In this document: piece by piece, positions 40,440 through 49,340 of the stretch
Layout of the letters: the number at the start of each line of letters is the position of its first letter
Numbering within the stretch: position 1 is the first letter of the stretch
Assembly (NCBI RefSeq): GCF_950066645.1
Contig: NZ_CATMFB010000001.1
Span: forward strand, 62,001 to 126,000
Source of the DNA: an uncultured Thalassolituus sp.
GTDB lineage: Bacteria; Pseudomonadota; Gammaproteobacteria; Pseudomonadales; Oceanobacteraceae
Direction: 5' to 3'
DNA: 64,000 nucleotides
The notes under the pieces: generated by a model
The model's database searches: none
The model's input: only the letters and a program-made list of their open reading frames with translations
What the model was told of the DNA's origin: nothing
Made by a program: the position numbers and the translations under genes

Positions 40440-41597
40440 TCAGGCAGCCCAGTTCTGGTTGCCAGAGCCGAAGGTGGAAGACATCGCGCCTTTCAGGTTG
40501 CGGGCCATTCCGCACAGGCTGGCGGCTTTACCAGCAATAACCACAACGCCACCGGCAATAGCCAGTGCGGAACCTAAGCCCGCTGGGCTTGAAGCTGCGA
40601 GCTCAATGAGTTTCTGAACACTTTCAACGCCTGCTTCTCCCGCAAAATGGGCGCCTGCACCGGTGAATGCAACTGCCCCTGCCGCTTTACCAATTTCTTT
40701 CAGGGCATCATTGCGAGCGTCTGGATTATGTAGCACGTCGTTCTTATTGAGGTTTACATCGACAAAGCTCATCCCAACGGACTTACAGATGGCTTCCAGA
40801 TCTTTTTTACTGGTATGACGTCCACGAGGATTCGAAAAGAAGACATCCTGGTTGGCCATGCCTTTCTGCGCGGTAATAATATCGCTGGCAACCGGGTTCG
40901 CTTTGATAAAACGCAGTGCCTGAACGAAGGTGCCGCAGCCTTCTCCGTGGATCAGCCACTTCATACTCTTGCTCTGCTTCTGAGCCTGCTGAATCATTGA
41001 GACAAGGCTTTGAATATGTTCCTTACTGGTGAATTCGTTGTTCAGCCAGAACAGTGAGAAATGATTTCCTCGTTGATGGGCTGTTGTCAGAGCATTGCTA
41101 CCCTTCAGGTAAGCTTTCTCAATATGTACGCCCATCATTGAGCCGGCATCTTCTTTGTTTTTAAATTTACCGGAAACTGCAGCCGTGTGAGCTTTATCGC
41201 TCCAGCTGTGACTAAGATTCATTGAAGGTACGGGTGTAGAGCCTTGTGGGATGATCCATTTATCTTGATCCCACTCAGTCTTGTAGATACCGGGTGTTCT
41301 GCTGGTCAACGTAGTTGTAGTTGCGCTAATGAGGTGGATGTATATATCTTTCCGGTCGCTGCTTGTCGTATAGGAAAAATTGAATTCACCGATGTTGGCT
41401 TGCGGAGCCACCGTTTTATCTCCTATGGCGAGTCGTAATACCGCACGAAGGAGCGATGTCTCGTAATAGTTGCCCACATGTGAGTTTTTTATCTCTTCCC
41501 ATGAGGCCTTCTGACTCTCCGGAATATGCACATTGTGCGCTATCCCCGCCTCGCGGCTGCTGAATATCTGAGCGTATCCTGCCTTGGTGGCTGACAT
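40440..41597 (-). CDS. Unknown 385-residue protein, possible effector, second gene of an operon
   Basis: Not recognised. There is no signal peptide. A strand-turn-helix element (MKWLIHGEGCGTFVQAL, about 220-236) follows a helix and resembles an alpha/beta-hydrolase elbow, but the usual nucleophile Ser is Gly and a Cys follows it. The C-terminal 90 residues are Gly/Ala-rich and hydrophobic (GAVAFTGAGAHFAGEAG, GSALAIAGGVVVIAG), suggesting membrane insertion. A strong AAGGAGAG precedes the ATG. It follows the 295-residue gene by 20 bp. An effector/immunity-type pair is one reading, but no secretion genes are nearby to support it. Confidence 0.7.
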   Translation of the reverse strand: MSATKAGYAQIFSSREAGIAHNVHIPESQKASWEEIKNSHVGNYYETSLLRAVLRLAIGDKTVAPQANIGEFNFSYTTSSDRKDIYIHLISATTTTLTSRTPGIYKTEWDQDKWIIPQGSTPVPSMNLSHSWSDKAHTAAVSGKFKNKEDAGSMMGVHIEKAYLKGSNALTTAHQRGNHFSLFWLNNEFTSKEHIQSLVSMIQQAQKQSKSMKWLIHGEGCGTFVQALRFIKANPVASDIITAQKGMANQDVFFSNPRGRHTSKKDLEAICKSVGMSFVDVNLNKNDVLHNPDARNDALKEIGKAAGAVAFTGAGAHFAGEAGVESVQKLIELAASSPAGLGSALAIAGGVVVIAGKAASLCGMARNLKGAMSSTFGSGNQNWAA

Positions 41598-41617
41598 AAC
41601 TTCTCTCCTTGTTATGA

Positions 41618-42505
41618 TTAAATATGAAATTCTGGTGCTGGATCACCAGCCTCGATAACGACAATTCTTGGCTCACCTTTTTCTAGGTCGCCGTCCCGCC
41701 ATTTAGGTGGATATTTCCACGGTTCTGGTTCACGGTGTGGAGTAATCGAGGCGTTTGAAATGTTAGTTAGGGCCTCTTGCTTGCGTTGCTCTGCATAGCT
41801 ACTGAGGTGCCATTGGATACTTCCACAGATACGATCACGCACTCGGTTAGCAGCATTAATCGAGTACTCAGCAGGAATATCTCCAAAATTTATAAAACGT
41901 AAAAATAATACGTATCCATCATCAAGAGCGGTAAAGGCATAAGCTTCAAAGTTAGCGTCTTCGGGTTCTTCGGGTTTATTGCTTGGTAAGTCTTTATGTT
42001 CCTCGCAAAAAATCCACGGGTTACCTTGCTTAGATTCGACCCTCCAGTTTACCGGTGATAGCTTCTTACCATGATGAGGTCTAGCTGGCCCACCATCGTA
42101 CAAGTACCGCATCACAACCTGCTCCAGAATGGCTGGATTAAAACAGCTCATTCCTTCTGGAAGGCAGTCGACCCTTAAAGATGTGACCTGAAAGTCGGTA
42201 CGACCGATATAGCCGAACTCCCAGATAGGTCCGAAGAATTCCCACCCGCGTCGGATACAGTTGGCGTAGCTGAACTTGTTGTCCTCGTATTCGTGGCCGT
42301 AGTCGTAGATGGAGCGTTCGTAGATATTGGGGATATCTTTGGGTGCAACATCAGCGTCAAAACCGGCTGAGGAGTAGTGCGGTGGCAGCGTGATATTCAG
42401 CTTACAACCAGCGATTGACACAGAGACGCGCTCTGGATTATCCAGACCCGGTACATAAGGGTTTTTACGAGAGGCAAAGAGGCGCTTAAACATAGTCCGT
42501 TGCAT
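41618..42505 (-). CDS. Unknown 295-residue protein, first gene of the operon
   Basis: Not recognised. The protein is soluble in appearance, rich in aromatic residues, Pro and Asp/Glu, with no signal peptide. One stretch (EAYAFTALDDGYVLFLRFI) looks like a core strand pair, and the C-terminus is charged and Pro-rich (REPEPWKYPPKWRDGDLEKG). Two ATGs (42505 and 42493) are possible and neither has a clear ribosome site. It is likely co-transcribed with the next gene. Its upstream place would suit an immunity or chaperone role if the partner is an effector; this is speculation. Confidence 0.7.
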   Translation of the reverse strand: MQRTMFKRLFASRKNPYVPGLDNPERVSVSIAGCKLNITLPPHYSSAGFDADVAPKDIPNIYERSIYDYGHEYEDNKFSYANCIRRGWEFFGPIWEFGYIGRTDFQVTSLRVDCLPEGMSCFNPAILEQVVMRYLYDGGPARPHHGKKLSPVNWRVESKQGNPWIFCEEHKDLPSNKPEEPEDANFEAYAFTALDDGYVLFLRFINFGDIPAEYSINAANRVRDRICGSIQWHLSSYAEQRKQEALTNISNASITPHREPEPWKYPPKWRDGDLEKGEPRIVVIEAGDPAPEFHI

Positions 42506-42589
42506 TGGTTCCGTTATAAGACCGAGTGTATCAGCGCTGTTTGTGTCGGGCCAACATCTGCGTGTGCGCTGGTTCCTGATTTCAATAAA

Positions 42590-42624
42590 AAAGCCCGGGC
42601 TGTGATTTCTACAGACCGGGCTTT
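42590..42624 (-). terminator. glyS terminator
   Basis: A 9-bp outer stem (42590-42598 with 42616-42624) with CTGT/ACAG pairing inside and a T-run on the minus strand, 48 bp beyond the glyS stop. Confidence 0.85.
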
Positions 42625-42671
42625 CGATGGTTACGTCGCTGCCTGTCTTAGCACACCGAAACCGGTGCCGA

Positions 42672-44744
42672 TTACAGCACCGAAATATCCGCGATACCGA
42701 TAAACAGCCCTTGCAGCTGCTTCAGCAGTGCCAGGCGGTTGTTTTTCACGGCTTCGTCGTCGGCCATCACCATAACGTTGTCGAAGAAGGCGTCGACGGA
42801 TTCACGCAGGCCGGCCAGTTCGGTCAGGGCTGCGCTGTAGTCGCCAGCGGCCATCAGCGGGGCAACTGCAGCTTGCTTGGCAGCAACCTGTTCTGCCAGT
42901 GCTGTCTCTTCGGCTTGTGCCAGCAGAGCGTTGTTTACGTCTGCAGTGACGGCATCGCCGCCGTTCTTAGCGAGGATGTTGGATACACGCTTGTTCGCAG
43001 CAGCCAGTGATTCGGCCGCATCGAGCTTGCTGAATTCGAATACGGCTTTCACACGACGGTTAACGTCCAGTGCATTCGTTACGCCCAGAGCACGTACGGC
43101 CTGGAATACGCCAGCCGGGATGTTTTCATCCGCGTACCAGGCGCTGAAGCGATCCAGCATGTATTCGATCAGGGTGGCTTTGGTGTCGGCCTTTGGCGCC
43201 GTTTTCCAATCACCTTCCAGCGCGTAATCAATGAGCGTTGCCAGGTCGATGTTGATCTCTTTCTCAACCAGAATGCGCAGCACACCCAGAGACGCACGAC
43301 GCAGGGCGAACGGGTCTTTAGAGCCAGTTGGAATCTGACCAAGACCAAACAGACCCACAAGGCTGTCGAGGCGGTCGGCCAGTGCAATCAGCGTACCGGT
43401 TTGTGTGGCAGGCAGTTCATCACCGGCAAACGCAGGCATGTACTGTTCAACCATGGCGGCAGCAACATCAGCGTGTTCGCCATCGTGCTCGGCGTAGTAT
43501 TTACCGGCCAGACCCTGCAGGTCGGTGAATTCGAACACCATGTTAGATACGAGGTCGTTCTTACACAGCTGCGCTGCGCGCTCTACCAGTGCCTTGTCGC
43601 CACCGGTTTCGCCAGCAATGCGGGATGCCAGAGCACCGATACGGCGGGCTTTATCTGCAACAGAACCGAGTTTGTTCACCCAGACGACGTTTTCGAGCTT
43701 GGCGAAACGGCTTTCGAGTTTCTGCTTACGGTCGGTATCCCAGAAGAAGGCCGCATCTGCCAGACGCGGGCGGATCACTTTCTCGTTACCGGATATCACC
43801 TGCGCCGGATCTTTCGATTCGATGTTCGATACGGTAATGAAGTTCGGCAGCAGTTTGCCGTCTTTCATCACGTGGAAGTATTTCTGGTGCTCTTTCATGG
43901 AAGACACCAGTGCTTCTGGCGGTACGCGCAGGAAATCTTCGTCGAATGAGCCAGCCAGTGCCACTGGCCACTCGTTCAGTGCGGTTACTTCGTCGAGCAG
44001 GTCGTCGTCGATGACGGCTTCGCCACCCAGCTTCACGCCTTCGGCAGCAACTTGCTCTTTGATCAGAGCAGAGCGCTCTGCGAAGTCAGCCATAACATAG
44101 GCTTCGCGCAGCTTGGTTTCGTACTCGCCCGGAGACGCAATAGTGATTTCGCCCGTTGAGTGGAAGCGGTGGCCACGCGTGGTGTTGCCTGCTTTCAGGC
44201 CCAGTACTTCAGCGTCTACAACGTCATCGCCCAGCAGCATCAGCAGCCATTGAACCGGACGTACGAATTCAACGCGTGACGCACCCCAGCGCATACGCTT
44301 AGGAATTGGCAGCTTGTCGAGGCTGGTCTGAACGATATCGCCTAGCAGTTCGGTCGTCTGCTTACCCTTAATCGTACGCTGAATCATCAGCTTGCCAGCG
44401 TTTTTGCCGTGAGATTCCGGTGCGGTCTGCAGGTCAGCAGCGCTCGCGCCAGCGCGGGACGCAAAGCCTTCAGCAGCCTTGGTTGGCTTACCATCAGCGT
44501 CGAAAGCGATCTTGGCGGGCGGGCCGTACAGGGTTTCTTCCTGATCGGCCTGCTGGGTTTCGAGGCCAGCAATACGCACAGCGAGACGACGTGGTGCGGC
44601 AAACGCGACGACCTCACCGAAGTTCAGGTTGGCGTCTTTCAGGCCTTGGGTAATACCCGAGGTGAAAGCGTCAGACAGGGTTTTCAGTGCCTTTGGCGGC
44701 AGCTCTTCGGTACCCAGTTCGACCAGAAAATCTTTCGTAGACAT
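42672..44744 (-). CDS. glyS: Glycine--tRNA ligase beta subunit
   Basis: Tetrameric bacterial glycyl-tRNA synthetase, beta chain (tRNA binding). The 690 residues begin KDFLVELGTEELPPKALK, typical of GlyS, include an HD-like domain region and end with the anticodon-binding DALR-like domain (FFDNVMVMADDEAVKNNRLALL). The start overlaps the glyQ stop by one base (TAATG), coupling the two. Confidence 0.97.
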   Translation of the reverse strand: MSTKDFLVELGTEELPPKALKTLSDAFTSGITQGLKDANLNFGEVVAFAAPRRLAVRIAGLETQQADQEETLYGPPAKIAFDADGKPTKAAEGFASRAGASAADLQTAPESHGKNAGKLMIQRTIKGKQTTELLGDIVQTSLDKLPIPKRMRWGASRVEFVRPVQWLLMLLGDDVVDAEVLGLKAGNTTRGHRFHSTGEITIASPGEYETKLREAYVMADFAERSALIKEQVAAEGVKLGGEAVIDDDLLDEVTALNEWPVALAGSFDEDFLRVPPEALVSSMKEHQKYFHVMKDGKLLPNFITVSNIESKDPAQVISGNEKVIRPRLADAAFFWDTDRKQKLESRFAKLENVVWVNKLGSVADKARRIGALASRIAGETGGDKALVERAAQLCKNDLVSNMVFEFTDLQGLAGKYYAEHDGEHADVAAAMVEQYMPAFAGDELPATQTGTLIALADRLDSLVGLFGLGQIPTGSKDPFALRRASLGVLRILVEKEINIDLATLIDYALEGDWKTAPKADTKATLIEYMLDRFSAWYADENIPAGVFQAVRALGVTNALDVNRRVKAVFEFSKLDAAESLAAANKRVSNILAKNGGDAVTADVNNALLAQAEETALAEQVAAKQAAVAPLMAAGDYSAALTELAGLRESVDAFFDNVMVMADDEAVKNNRLALLKQLQGLFIGIADISVL

Positions 44745-45739
44745 TACTTCTTCTCCTCCTCAGCAGCCGCTTCTTTGGCTTCGCGCTCAGCCTTCTGTGC
44801 TTCATAACGTGCGAGTACATCGGCACGGTTGGCTTCTTCCGCCAGCGGGAAGCCTTTTTCAGCACGGCTGTCGAAGTACGCCTGAGCTACTGCACGAGCC
44901 AGGGTACGGACGCGGAGGATATAACCCTGACGCTCGGTCACAGAGATCGCGCCACGGGCATCCAGCAGGTTAAAGGTGTGAGACGCTTTCAGTACCTGCT
45001 CGTACGCAGGCAGAGGCAGGTTCGCTTCGATTAAGCGCAGGGCGTCTTTCTCGTACTGGTTGAACGCGGTGAACAGGAAGTCCACGTCCGCGTGTTCAAA
45101 GTTGTACGCAGACTGTTCCACTTCGTTCTGGTGGAAGACGTCGCCATAGGTCACGGCTTTGCCGTCCGGGCCGTAGGTCCAGACCAGATCGTAAACAGAA
45201 TCCACTTCCTGCAGGTACATGGCGATACGCTCAAGACCGTAGGTGATTTCACCAGTCACCGGGAAGCATTCGAGGCCGCCCACCTGCTGGAAGTAAGTGA
45301 ACTGAGTCACTTCCATACCGTTCAGCCAGACTTCCCAGCCCAGACCCCAGGCGCCCAGTGTTGGCGATTCCCAGTTGTCTTCTACAAAACGGATGTCGTG
45401 AACGAGAGTGTCGATACCCATGGCACGCAGAGACTCAAGGTAGAGCTCCTGAATGTTTACTGGGTTTGGCTTCATTACTACCTGAAACTGGTAGTAGTGC
45501 TGCAGACGGTTCGGGTTTTCACCATAACGGCCATCGGTCGGGCGGCGGCTTGGCTGAACATAGGCAGATGCCCAGTTTTCAGGGCCAATAGCACGCAGGA
45601 AGGTAGAGGTGTGGAAGGTACCGGCACCGACTTCCATATCGAGCGGTTGGTTAATCACACAGCCCTGCTCGGACCAGTATTCCTGCAGGGCAGCGATAAG
45701 ACCCTGGAAGGTTTTGATGTTATGGCGGCTCTCACTCAC
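44744..45739 (-). CDS. glyQ: Glycine--tRNA ligase alpha subunit
   Basis: Catalytic chain of class II glycyl-tRNA synthetase. The 331 residues contain [38 protein letters not shown] (motif 2) and [10 protein letters not shown] (motif 3). The end carries an extra Lys/Glu/Ala-rich helical tail ([17 protein letters not shown]) of about 20 residues compared with E. coli. It leads the glyQS operon. Confidence 0.97.
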   Translation of the reverse strand: MSESRHNIKTFQGLIAALQEYWSEQGCVINQPLDMEVGAGTFHTSTFLRAIGPENWASAYVQPSRRPTDGRYGENPNRLQHYYQFQVVMKPNPVNIQELYLESLRAMGIDTLVHDIRFVEDNWESPTLGAWGLGWEVWLNGMEVTQFTYFQQVGGLECFPVTGEITYGLERIAMYLQEVDSVYDLVWTYGPDGKAVTYGDVFHQNEVEQSAYNFEHADVDFLFTAFNQYEKDALRLIEANLPLPAYEQVLKASHTFNLLDARGAISVTERQGYILRVRTLARAVAQAYFDSRAEKGFPLAEEANRADVLARYEAQKAEREAKEAAAEEEKK

Positions 45740-45853
45740 GGTGATAATTCCTGTGGTTTGCGCGAATTCAAAGACCCGGGATTATAACAGTGGTTTTGCG
45801 GGATAACAGGGGGAGTTAGCAGAGAGGCAAAGGGATGGCAGCGATTGCCAGAG

Positions 45854-45876
45854 AGGAGGGCACAGAAGGCCCTCCT
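45854..45876 (-). terminator. Possible weak terminator after speE
   Basis: An 8-bp GC-rich hairpin (45854-45861 with 45869-45876) ten bases after the speE stop. No T-tract follows, so intrinsic termination is doubtful. Confidence 0.35.
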
Positions 45877-45885
45877 TTCAGGGGA

Positions 45886-46740
45886 TTACTTCATCAGAAC
45901 CCGGATGTAGTTTGGCAGCGCGAAGCTGGCGACGTGTACTTCCGGATTGTAGTAACGGGTCGCGAAACCAGCGGCGTCGTATCGGGCCTGAATGTCTGCA
46001 ACAGACTGCTTACGCAGTGCTTCGTTATCGGTTGCCCAGGCCAGTGACATAAAGCCGCCGGCGTAGGTTGGTACCGGCGCGACATAAAAACTGGCCTCGT
46101 TGTAGAGCTTGCTCAGGCGCTGGTAGGTGTTGGTCACTTCGTCACCCTGCATAAACGGAACACCGTTCTGAGCCACCATGATGCCGCCTTCGTTCAGGCA
46201 CTTCTTCTCATCGGCGTAGAAGTCCGAGGTGAACAGCACTTCACCCGGGCCGATCGGGTCGGTGGAGTCGGAGATGATGACATCGAATTTATCGGTGCAG
46301 TTCGCCACGAAATCTTTACCGTCTGCGATCACGATATTTGCCCGCGGGTTGTCGTACGCACCGTCAGAGTGTTTCGGGAAGTATTCCTTACACATATCAA
46401 TCACGCTGCCGTCGATCTCAACCTGAGTGACATGCTTAACGTTCTTATGACGCAGCACTTCACGCAGGATACCACCGTCACCGCCGCCAATAATGAGTAC
46501 CCGCTCAGGATTCGGATGCGCAAACAGAGGTACGTGAACCATCATCTCGTGATAGATGAACTCGTCTTTCTCTGTGGTCTGAACCACGCCATCCAGCAGC
46601 ATCACGCGACCCAGAAATGGCGTTTCGAAGATCTCAAGGTGCTGGTGCTCGGTTTTAACTTCAAACAGCAGGTCGCTGACAGTGAAGGACTGGGCGTAGT
46701 CGTCGTAGAGACGCTCGCGGACGAAAGTTTTCTCAGTCAT
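45886..46740 (-). CDS. speE: Spermidine synthase
   Basis: Transfers aminopropyl from decarboxylated S-adenosylmethionine to putrescine. The 284 residues show the family motifs VMLLDGVVQTTEKDEFIYHEM, the nucleotide site LIIGGGDGGILREVLRH, the catalytic-loop Asp in ISDSTDPIGPGE, and YAGGFMSLAWAT. No speD is adjacent, so decarboxylated SAM must come from elsewhere in the genome. Length and motifs fit the E. coli enzyme. Confidence 0.96.
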   Translation of the reverse strand: MTEKTFVRERLYDDYAQSFTVSDLLFEVKTEHQHLEIFETPFLGRVMLLDGVVQTTEKDEFIYHEMMVHVPLFAHPNPERVLIIGGGDGGILREVLRHKNVKHVTQVEIDGSVIDMCKEYFPKHSDGAYDNPRANIVIADGKDFVANCTDKFDVIISDSTDPIGPGEVLFTSDFYADEKKCLNEGGIMVAQNGVPFMQGDEVTNTYQRLSKLYNEASFYVAPVPTYAGGFMSLAWATDNEALRKQSVADIQARYDAAGFATRYYNPEVHVASFALPNYIRVLMK

Positions 46741-46973
46741 GGGCGGGTTCCACAGTGGAGGAGATAAAGCGCGGGAGTATAACGGTCAGGGAAGCTGAGA
46801 CCAAGGTGGCACCGGGTTTTCGCGTAATGGTTGTTACAGCGATCATTGATTTTGTGGACAGCAGCTCTTCTGTCTGCAAAACGTAAGTTTACACTTGTCT
46901 ACTTTTGGCAGTTGTAGGCCGGTGATAACGTCGATTGGCTGAATAACAGCGTACTTTGCAAGAGGAATGCAAA

Positions 46974-47915
46974 ATGAAAATAAAAATGCTCGCACTTATC
47001 TCTCTGTCATCCGTTCTGTTCGGTTGTGGCGGAGATGACGATAGTGACAGTCTGGATCAGCGCATGATGACTCTTGAAGAGCTCGAAAGTGCATTGCCTG
47101 TCGACGCACAAGGAACCAGTAGCAGTCTTGCGGGGCTGTGGCTCATGCAGCTGACTTCGCAAATGTCCGTTGATACTAATTCTGAAGATGACAGTGTTGA
47201 TGAGCTGCATTACTTGCACGGTCGTCAGGTGGCTCTGATCACAGAGACAGAGGATGGCTTTCACACCAGTTTTTGTGGAAGTTATGCCGTACAGACAGAC
47301 CTGGATTTCGCCGCAGCAGATGGTGCGGAGGGGACGTCATATTCGGCGGGGCTGGTTGACGATCAGACGCATTTTAATCTTGATATCACCGACAACCGGG
47401 AGCTGACCGGCGAGTTAACGGTTGCTCATGATGATGAAGTAACGGGCGACTATCAGTTTCTGGGAGTTAAGCTCAGCGATGCGACTTCGTTCGCAGCGGC
47501 CAGCAATGAGATGGATATCACTGCGAGTCTGACGGTAAACGGTGTCGAGTATGCATTTTCTGAACTGGGTACCGATGTGACTTGTGTTGGCAGTAGCGCT
47601 GGCAGCGCAGAAAACACTGCAGATTCGTACCGTACTGACGCATTCCATGTAGGTTTTACGACGGTTGAATCTGGTGCATCCGGCGTGAGCCTTGCCCTGG
47701 GTGAATTGAGCTGTCCGCAGAATATGATCGATGGTAGCAGTGAAACAGCGATTGCTGAGTGTGACGCAGCTTCTCTTGTCGTGGAGCTGGAAAGCAGCAG
47801 TTTTGAATATGATGAAAAGGAAGTCATCCTTGATTCCGGTTTCTCTGTGACATCAGCAGAAAACACCGATCGTAACGCTCTGTGGGATGTGCGCATCGGT
47901 TTGCCCGGAGCCTGA
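46974..47915 (+). CDS. Lipoprotein A of a four-member paralogous family
   Basis: Function unknown. The 313-residue precursor has lipobox LFGC (Cys near residue 18) then GGDDDSDS. It shares a layout with the proteins at 48139, 49341 and 51983: a Gly-x-Trp strand after about 60 residues (SLAGLWLM), GRQVALI, a single Cys after a strand (SFCG), a repeat near FLGVKLSDATSFAAASNEMDI, and a second Cys (VTCVGSS). The ATG at 46974 follows GAGGAA. It is Asp/Ser-rich and probably beta-structured. It is followed by a hairpin and a decayed hydrolase remnant. Confidence 0.82.
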   Translation: MKIKMLALISLSSVLFGCGGDDDSDSLDQRMMTLEELESALPVDAQGTSSSLAGLWLMQLTSQMSVDTNSEDDSVDELHYLHGRQVALITETEDGFHTSFCGSYAVQTDLDFAAADGAEGTSYSAGLVDDQTHFNLDITDNRELTGELTVAHDDEVTGDYQFLGVKLSDATSFAAASNEMDITASLTVNGVEYAFSELGTDVTCVGSSAGSAENTADSYRTDAFHVGFTTVESGASGVSLALGELSCPQNMIDGSSETAIAECDAASLVVELESSSFEYDEKEVILDSGFSVTSAENTDRNALWDVRIGLPGA

Positions 47916-47935
47916 CACCTTCCTTTACCGAGCAC

Positions 47936-47966
47936 AAAGGCCAGCAATCGCTGGCCTTTCTTTTTA
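47936..47966. terminator. Terminator, repeat copy 1
   Basis: A 10-bp stem AAAGGCCAGC/GCTGGCCTTT (47936-47945 with 47950-47959) and T-rich tail. The same hairpin recurs at 49132 and 50327, 1,196 and 1,195 bp apart. Confidence 0.85.
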
Positions 47967-47981
47967 GCAGAGCACGACAGA

Positions 47982-48116
47982 TTACTTTGGCACTTGCAGA
48001 ACGTCGACCACACCGACGTGCAGCACACGATCTTCCCTGGCCACGGCCGGCAAAGAAACGGAGGCCGGCATTTCACCTGAATGTCATAAAGCTGGTGCAG
48101 GGTGCGCGCATGGAGA
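47982..48116 (-). pseudogene. Decayed remnant of an alpha/beta hydrolase gene (copy 1)
   Basis: In frame on the minus strand, the end reads REDRVLHVGVVDVLQVPK then stop, matching KEDRVLHVGAVDVLEKL around the acidic catalytic residue (Asp261) of the intact hydrolase at 50373. The last ~40 codons are missing, and the stop and following hairpin line up with the intact copy. A further stretch near 48080-48115 (ARTLHQLYDIQVK) resembles the helix ARRLHELF of the same protein. Most of the gene has been deleted. Confidence 0.7.
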
Positions 48117-48138
48117 ATCAAACAAAGGAACAGTTTCA

Positions 48139-49122
48139 ATGAACAAACCTCTCATCTGTCTACCTCTGATAACTTTTACTTTACTGACTGCGTGTGGTGG
48201 GGGTGAAGGTGTCAGCCCCCAAAGTATTGAGTCGATGCAGCGGTTGCTTCCACAATCCCCAGTGTCCGGCGCATCGGATTCGCTGAATGGTTTCTGGCTG
48301 GTGCTTTCCAGTACCACATCTGAGGGTCACAGTGAGTATGGAAACGCTTCCTCGTATGACGAAGGCCGTCAGCTGGCGCTTGTATCAGAGGATGAAAACG
48401 GAGTTCGCCTGCACCTCTGTGCTTCTGATTATTACATGGAGTTTGACGAAGTAAGCCTGATCCGCGAAGGGCAGCAGCTGGCGTATGACGTGGAATATGG
48501 CTCAGAGGAAGAGGGGGACTGGTATTACGAACACTTCGCTGCGGAGATCACCGGGAATCATCGTTTCACAGGAACGGCGAAGGTCGGCAATCTCGATTCC
48601 GACCGAGAGTCGGAAGCAGAAGATGTTACTAACATTGTTGCTGTGAAGCTCAGTAACGCTCTCACTCTGACGGAACTGGCCAGTGAAGTCAGCCTGGACC
48701 TGTATCTGTCAGTAAATGATCAGGCGCTGACCACAGCGGAGCTGGCGAATGACATTATTTGTGCAGGCAGTTCAACGGGACGTGTGCGGGGGTCGGTCGA
48801 CGGCATTCAGTACGACTTCGATAGTACTTATGTGGCAGCACTGACTGACAATGATTTTGAGGACATCAAATACAGTGCGCTGAGAGGAGCAGAGACCATT
48901 GATGATCAGATACTGCTCTCTCAGGATCTTATTCCAACCCCTGAAACGCCGGTCTTCATACGTGAGTGCGATCTTTACTGCGAGGAAGTTATCCGGGGAT
49001 CGATCGATTCTGAGAACATCAGTGCGTTTGATAGCGAGGGCTTCGAGCTGCACTCCGAGATCTCGGCATCCCGTCCGGATGGCGCCACATTTGAGTGGCG
49101 CTTTAACCTGGAAGAAAACTGA
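48139..49122 (+). CDS. Lipoprotein B of the paralogous family
   Basis: Function unknown. The 327-residue precursor has lipobox LLTAC (Cys19) followed by GGGEG. Shared features are SLNGFWLVLSS, EGRQLALVSE, a Cys after LHL, the KVGNLDSD/VAVKLSNALTLTELASEV segment, and IICAGSS. It is very acidic. AAAGGA lies before the ATG. The gene lies just upstream of the second hairpin and hydrolase remnant, repeating the layout of lipoprotein A. Divergence from A and C is large, so duplication is old apart from the conserved 3' repeat. Confidence 0.82.
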   Translation: MNKPLICLPLITFTLLTACGGGEGVSPQSIESMQRLLPQSPVSGASDSLNGFWLVLSSTTSEGHSEYGNASSYDEGRQLALVSEDENGVRLHLCASDYYMEFDEVSLIREGQQLAYDVEYGSEEEGDWYYEHFAAEITGNHRFTGTAKVGNLDSDRESEAEDVTNIVAVKLSNALTLTELASEVSLDLYLSVNDQALTTAELANDIICAGSSTGRVRGSVDGIQYDFDSTYVAALTDNDFEDIKYSALRGAETIDDQILLSQDLIPTPETPVFIRECDLYCEEVIRGSIDSENISAFDSEGFELHSEISASRPDGATFEWRFNLEEN

Positions 49123-49131
49123 AAAACAAAA

Positions 49132-49162
49132 AAAGGCCAGCAATCGCTGGCCTTTCTTATTA
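49132..49162. terminator. Terminator, repeat copy 2
   Basis: The same 10-bp hairpin (49132-49141 with 49146-49155), preceded by an A-run. It begins a 96-bp near-identical repeat (49129-49224) matching 50324-50419. Confidence 0.85.
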
Positions 49163-49177
49163 GCAGAGCACGACAGA

Positions 49178-49243
49178 TTACTGTTCGAGACCTGCGATAA
49201 AATCTTTCAGGTCCTGTGCCGTTTTAGTTGGTGTTTCCGCCTG
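49178..49243 (-). pseudogene. Decayed remnant of an alpha/beta hydrolase gene (copy 2)
   Basis: On the minus strand this reads QAETPTKTAQDLKDFIAGLEQ (split by a stop before it) and aligns without gaps to the last 21 residues of the intact hydrolase, with 17 identical. An in-frame TAA precedes the segment and nothing upstream matches, so only the C-terminus remains. Confidence 0.82.
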
Positions 49244-49340
49244 TTAGATGAGACTCAAGGTGTCGTCACAGGAGTCTACTGTTTATTGATATGTCTGTTA
49301 TGCTGCAGGGAGTAAATACAAGAACAAGGGAATGTAATAT

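Noticed and set aside
47453-48139. A 228-codon minus-strand frame across lipoprotein A and the remnant
   Set aside because: Most of it is antisense to lipoprotein A and out of frame with the hydrolase remnant at its stop end; not a gene.
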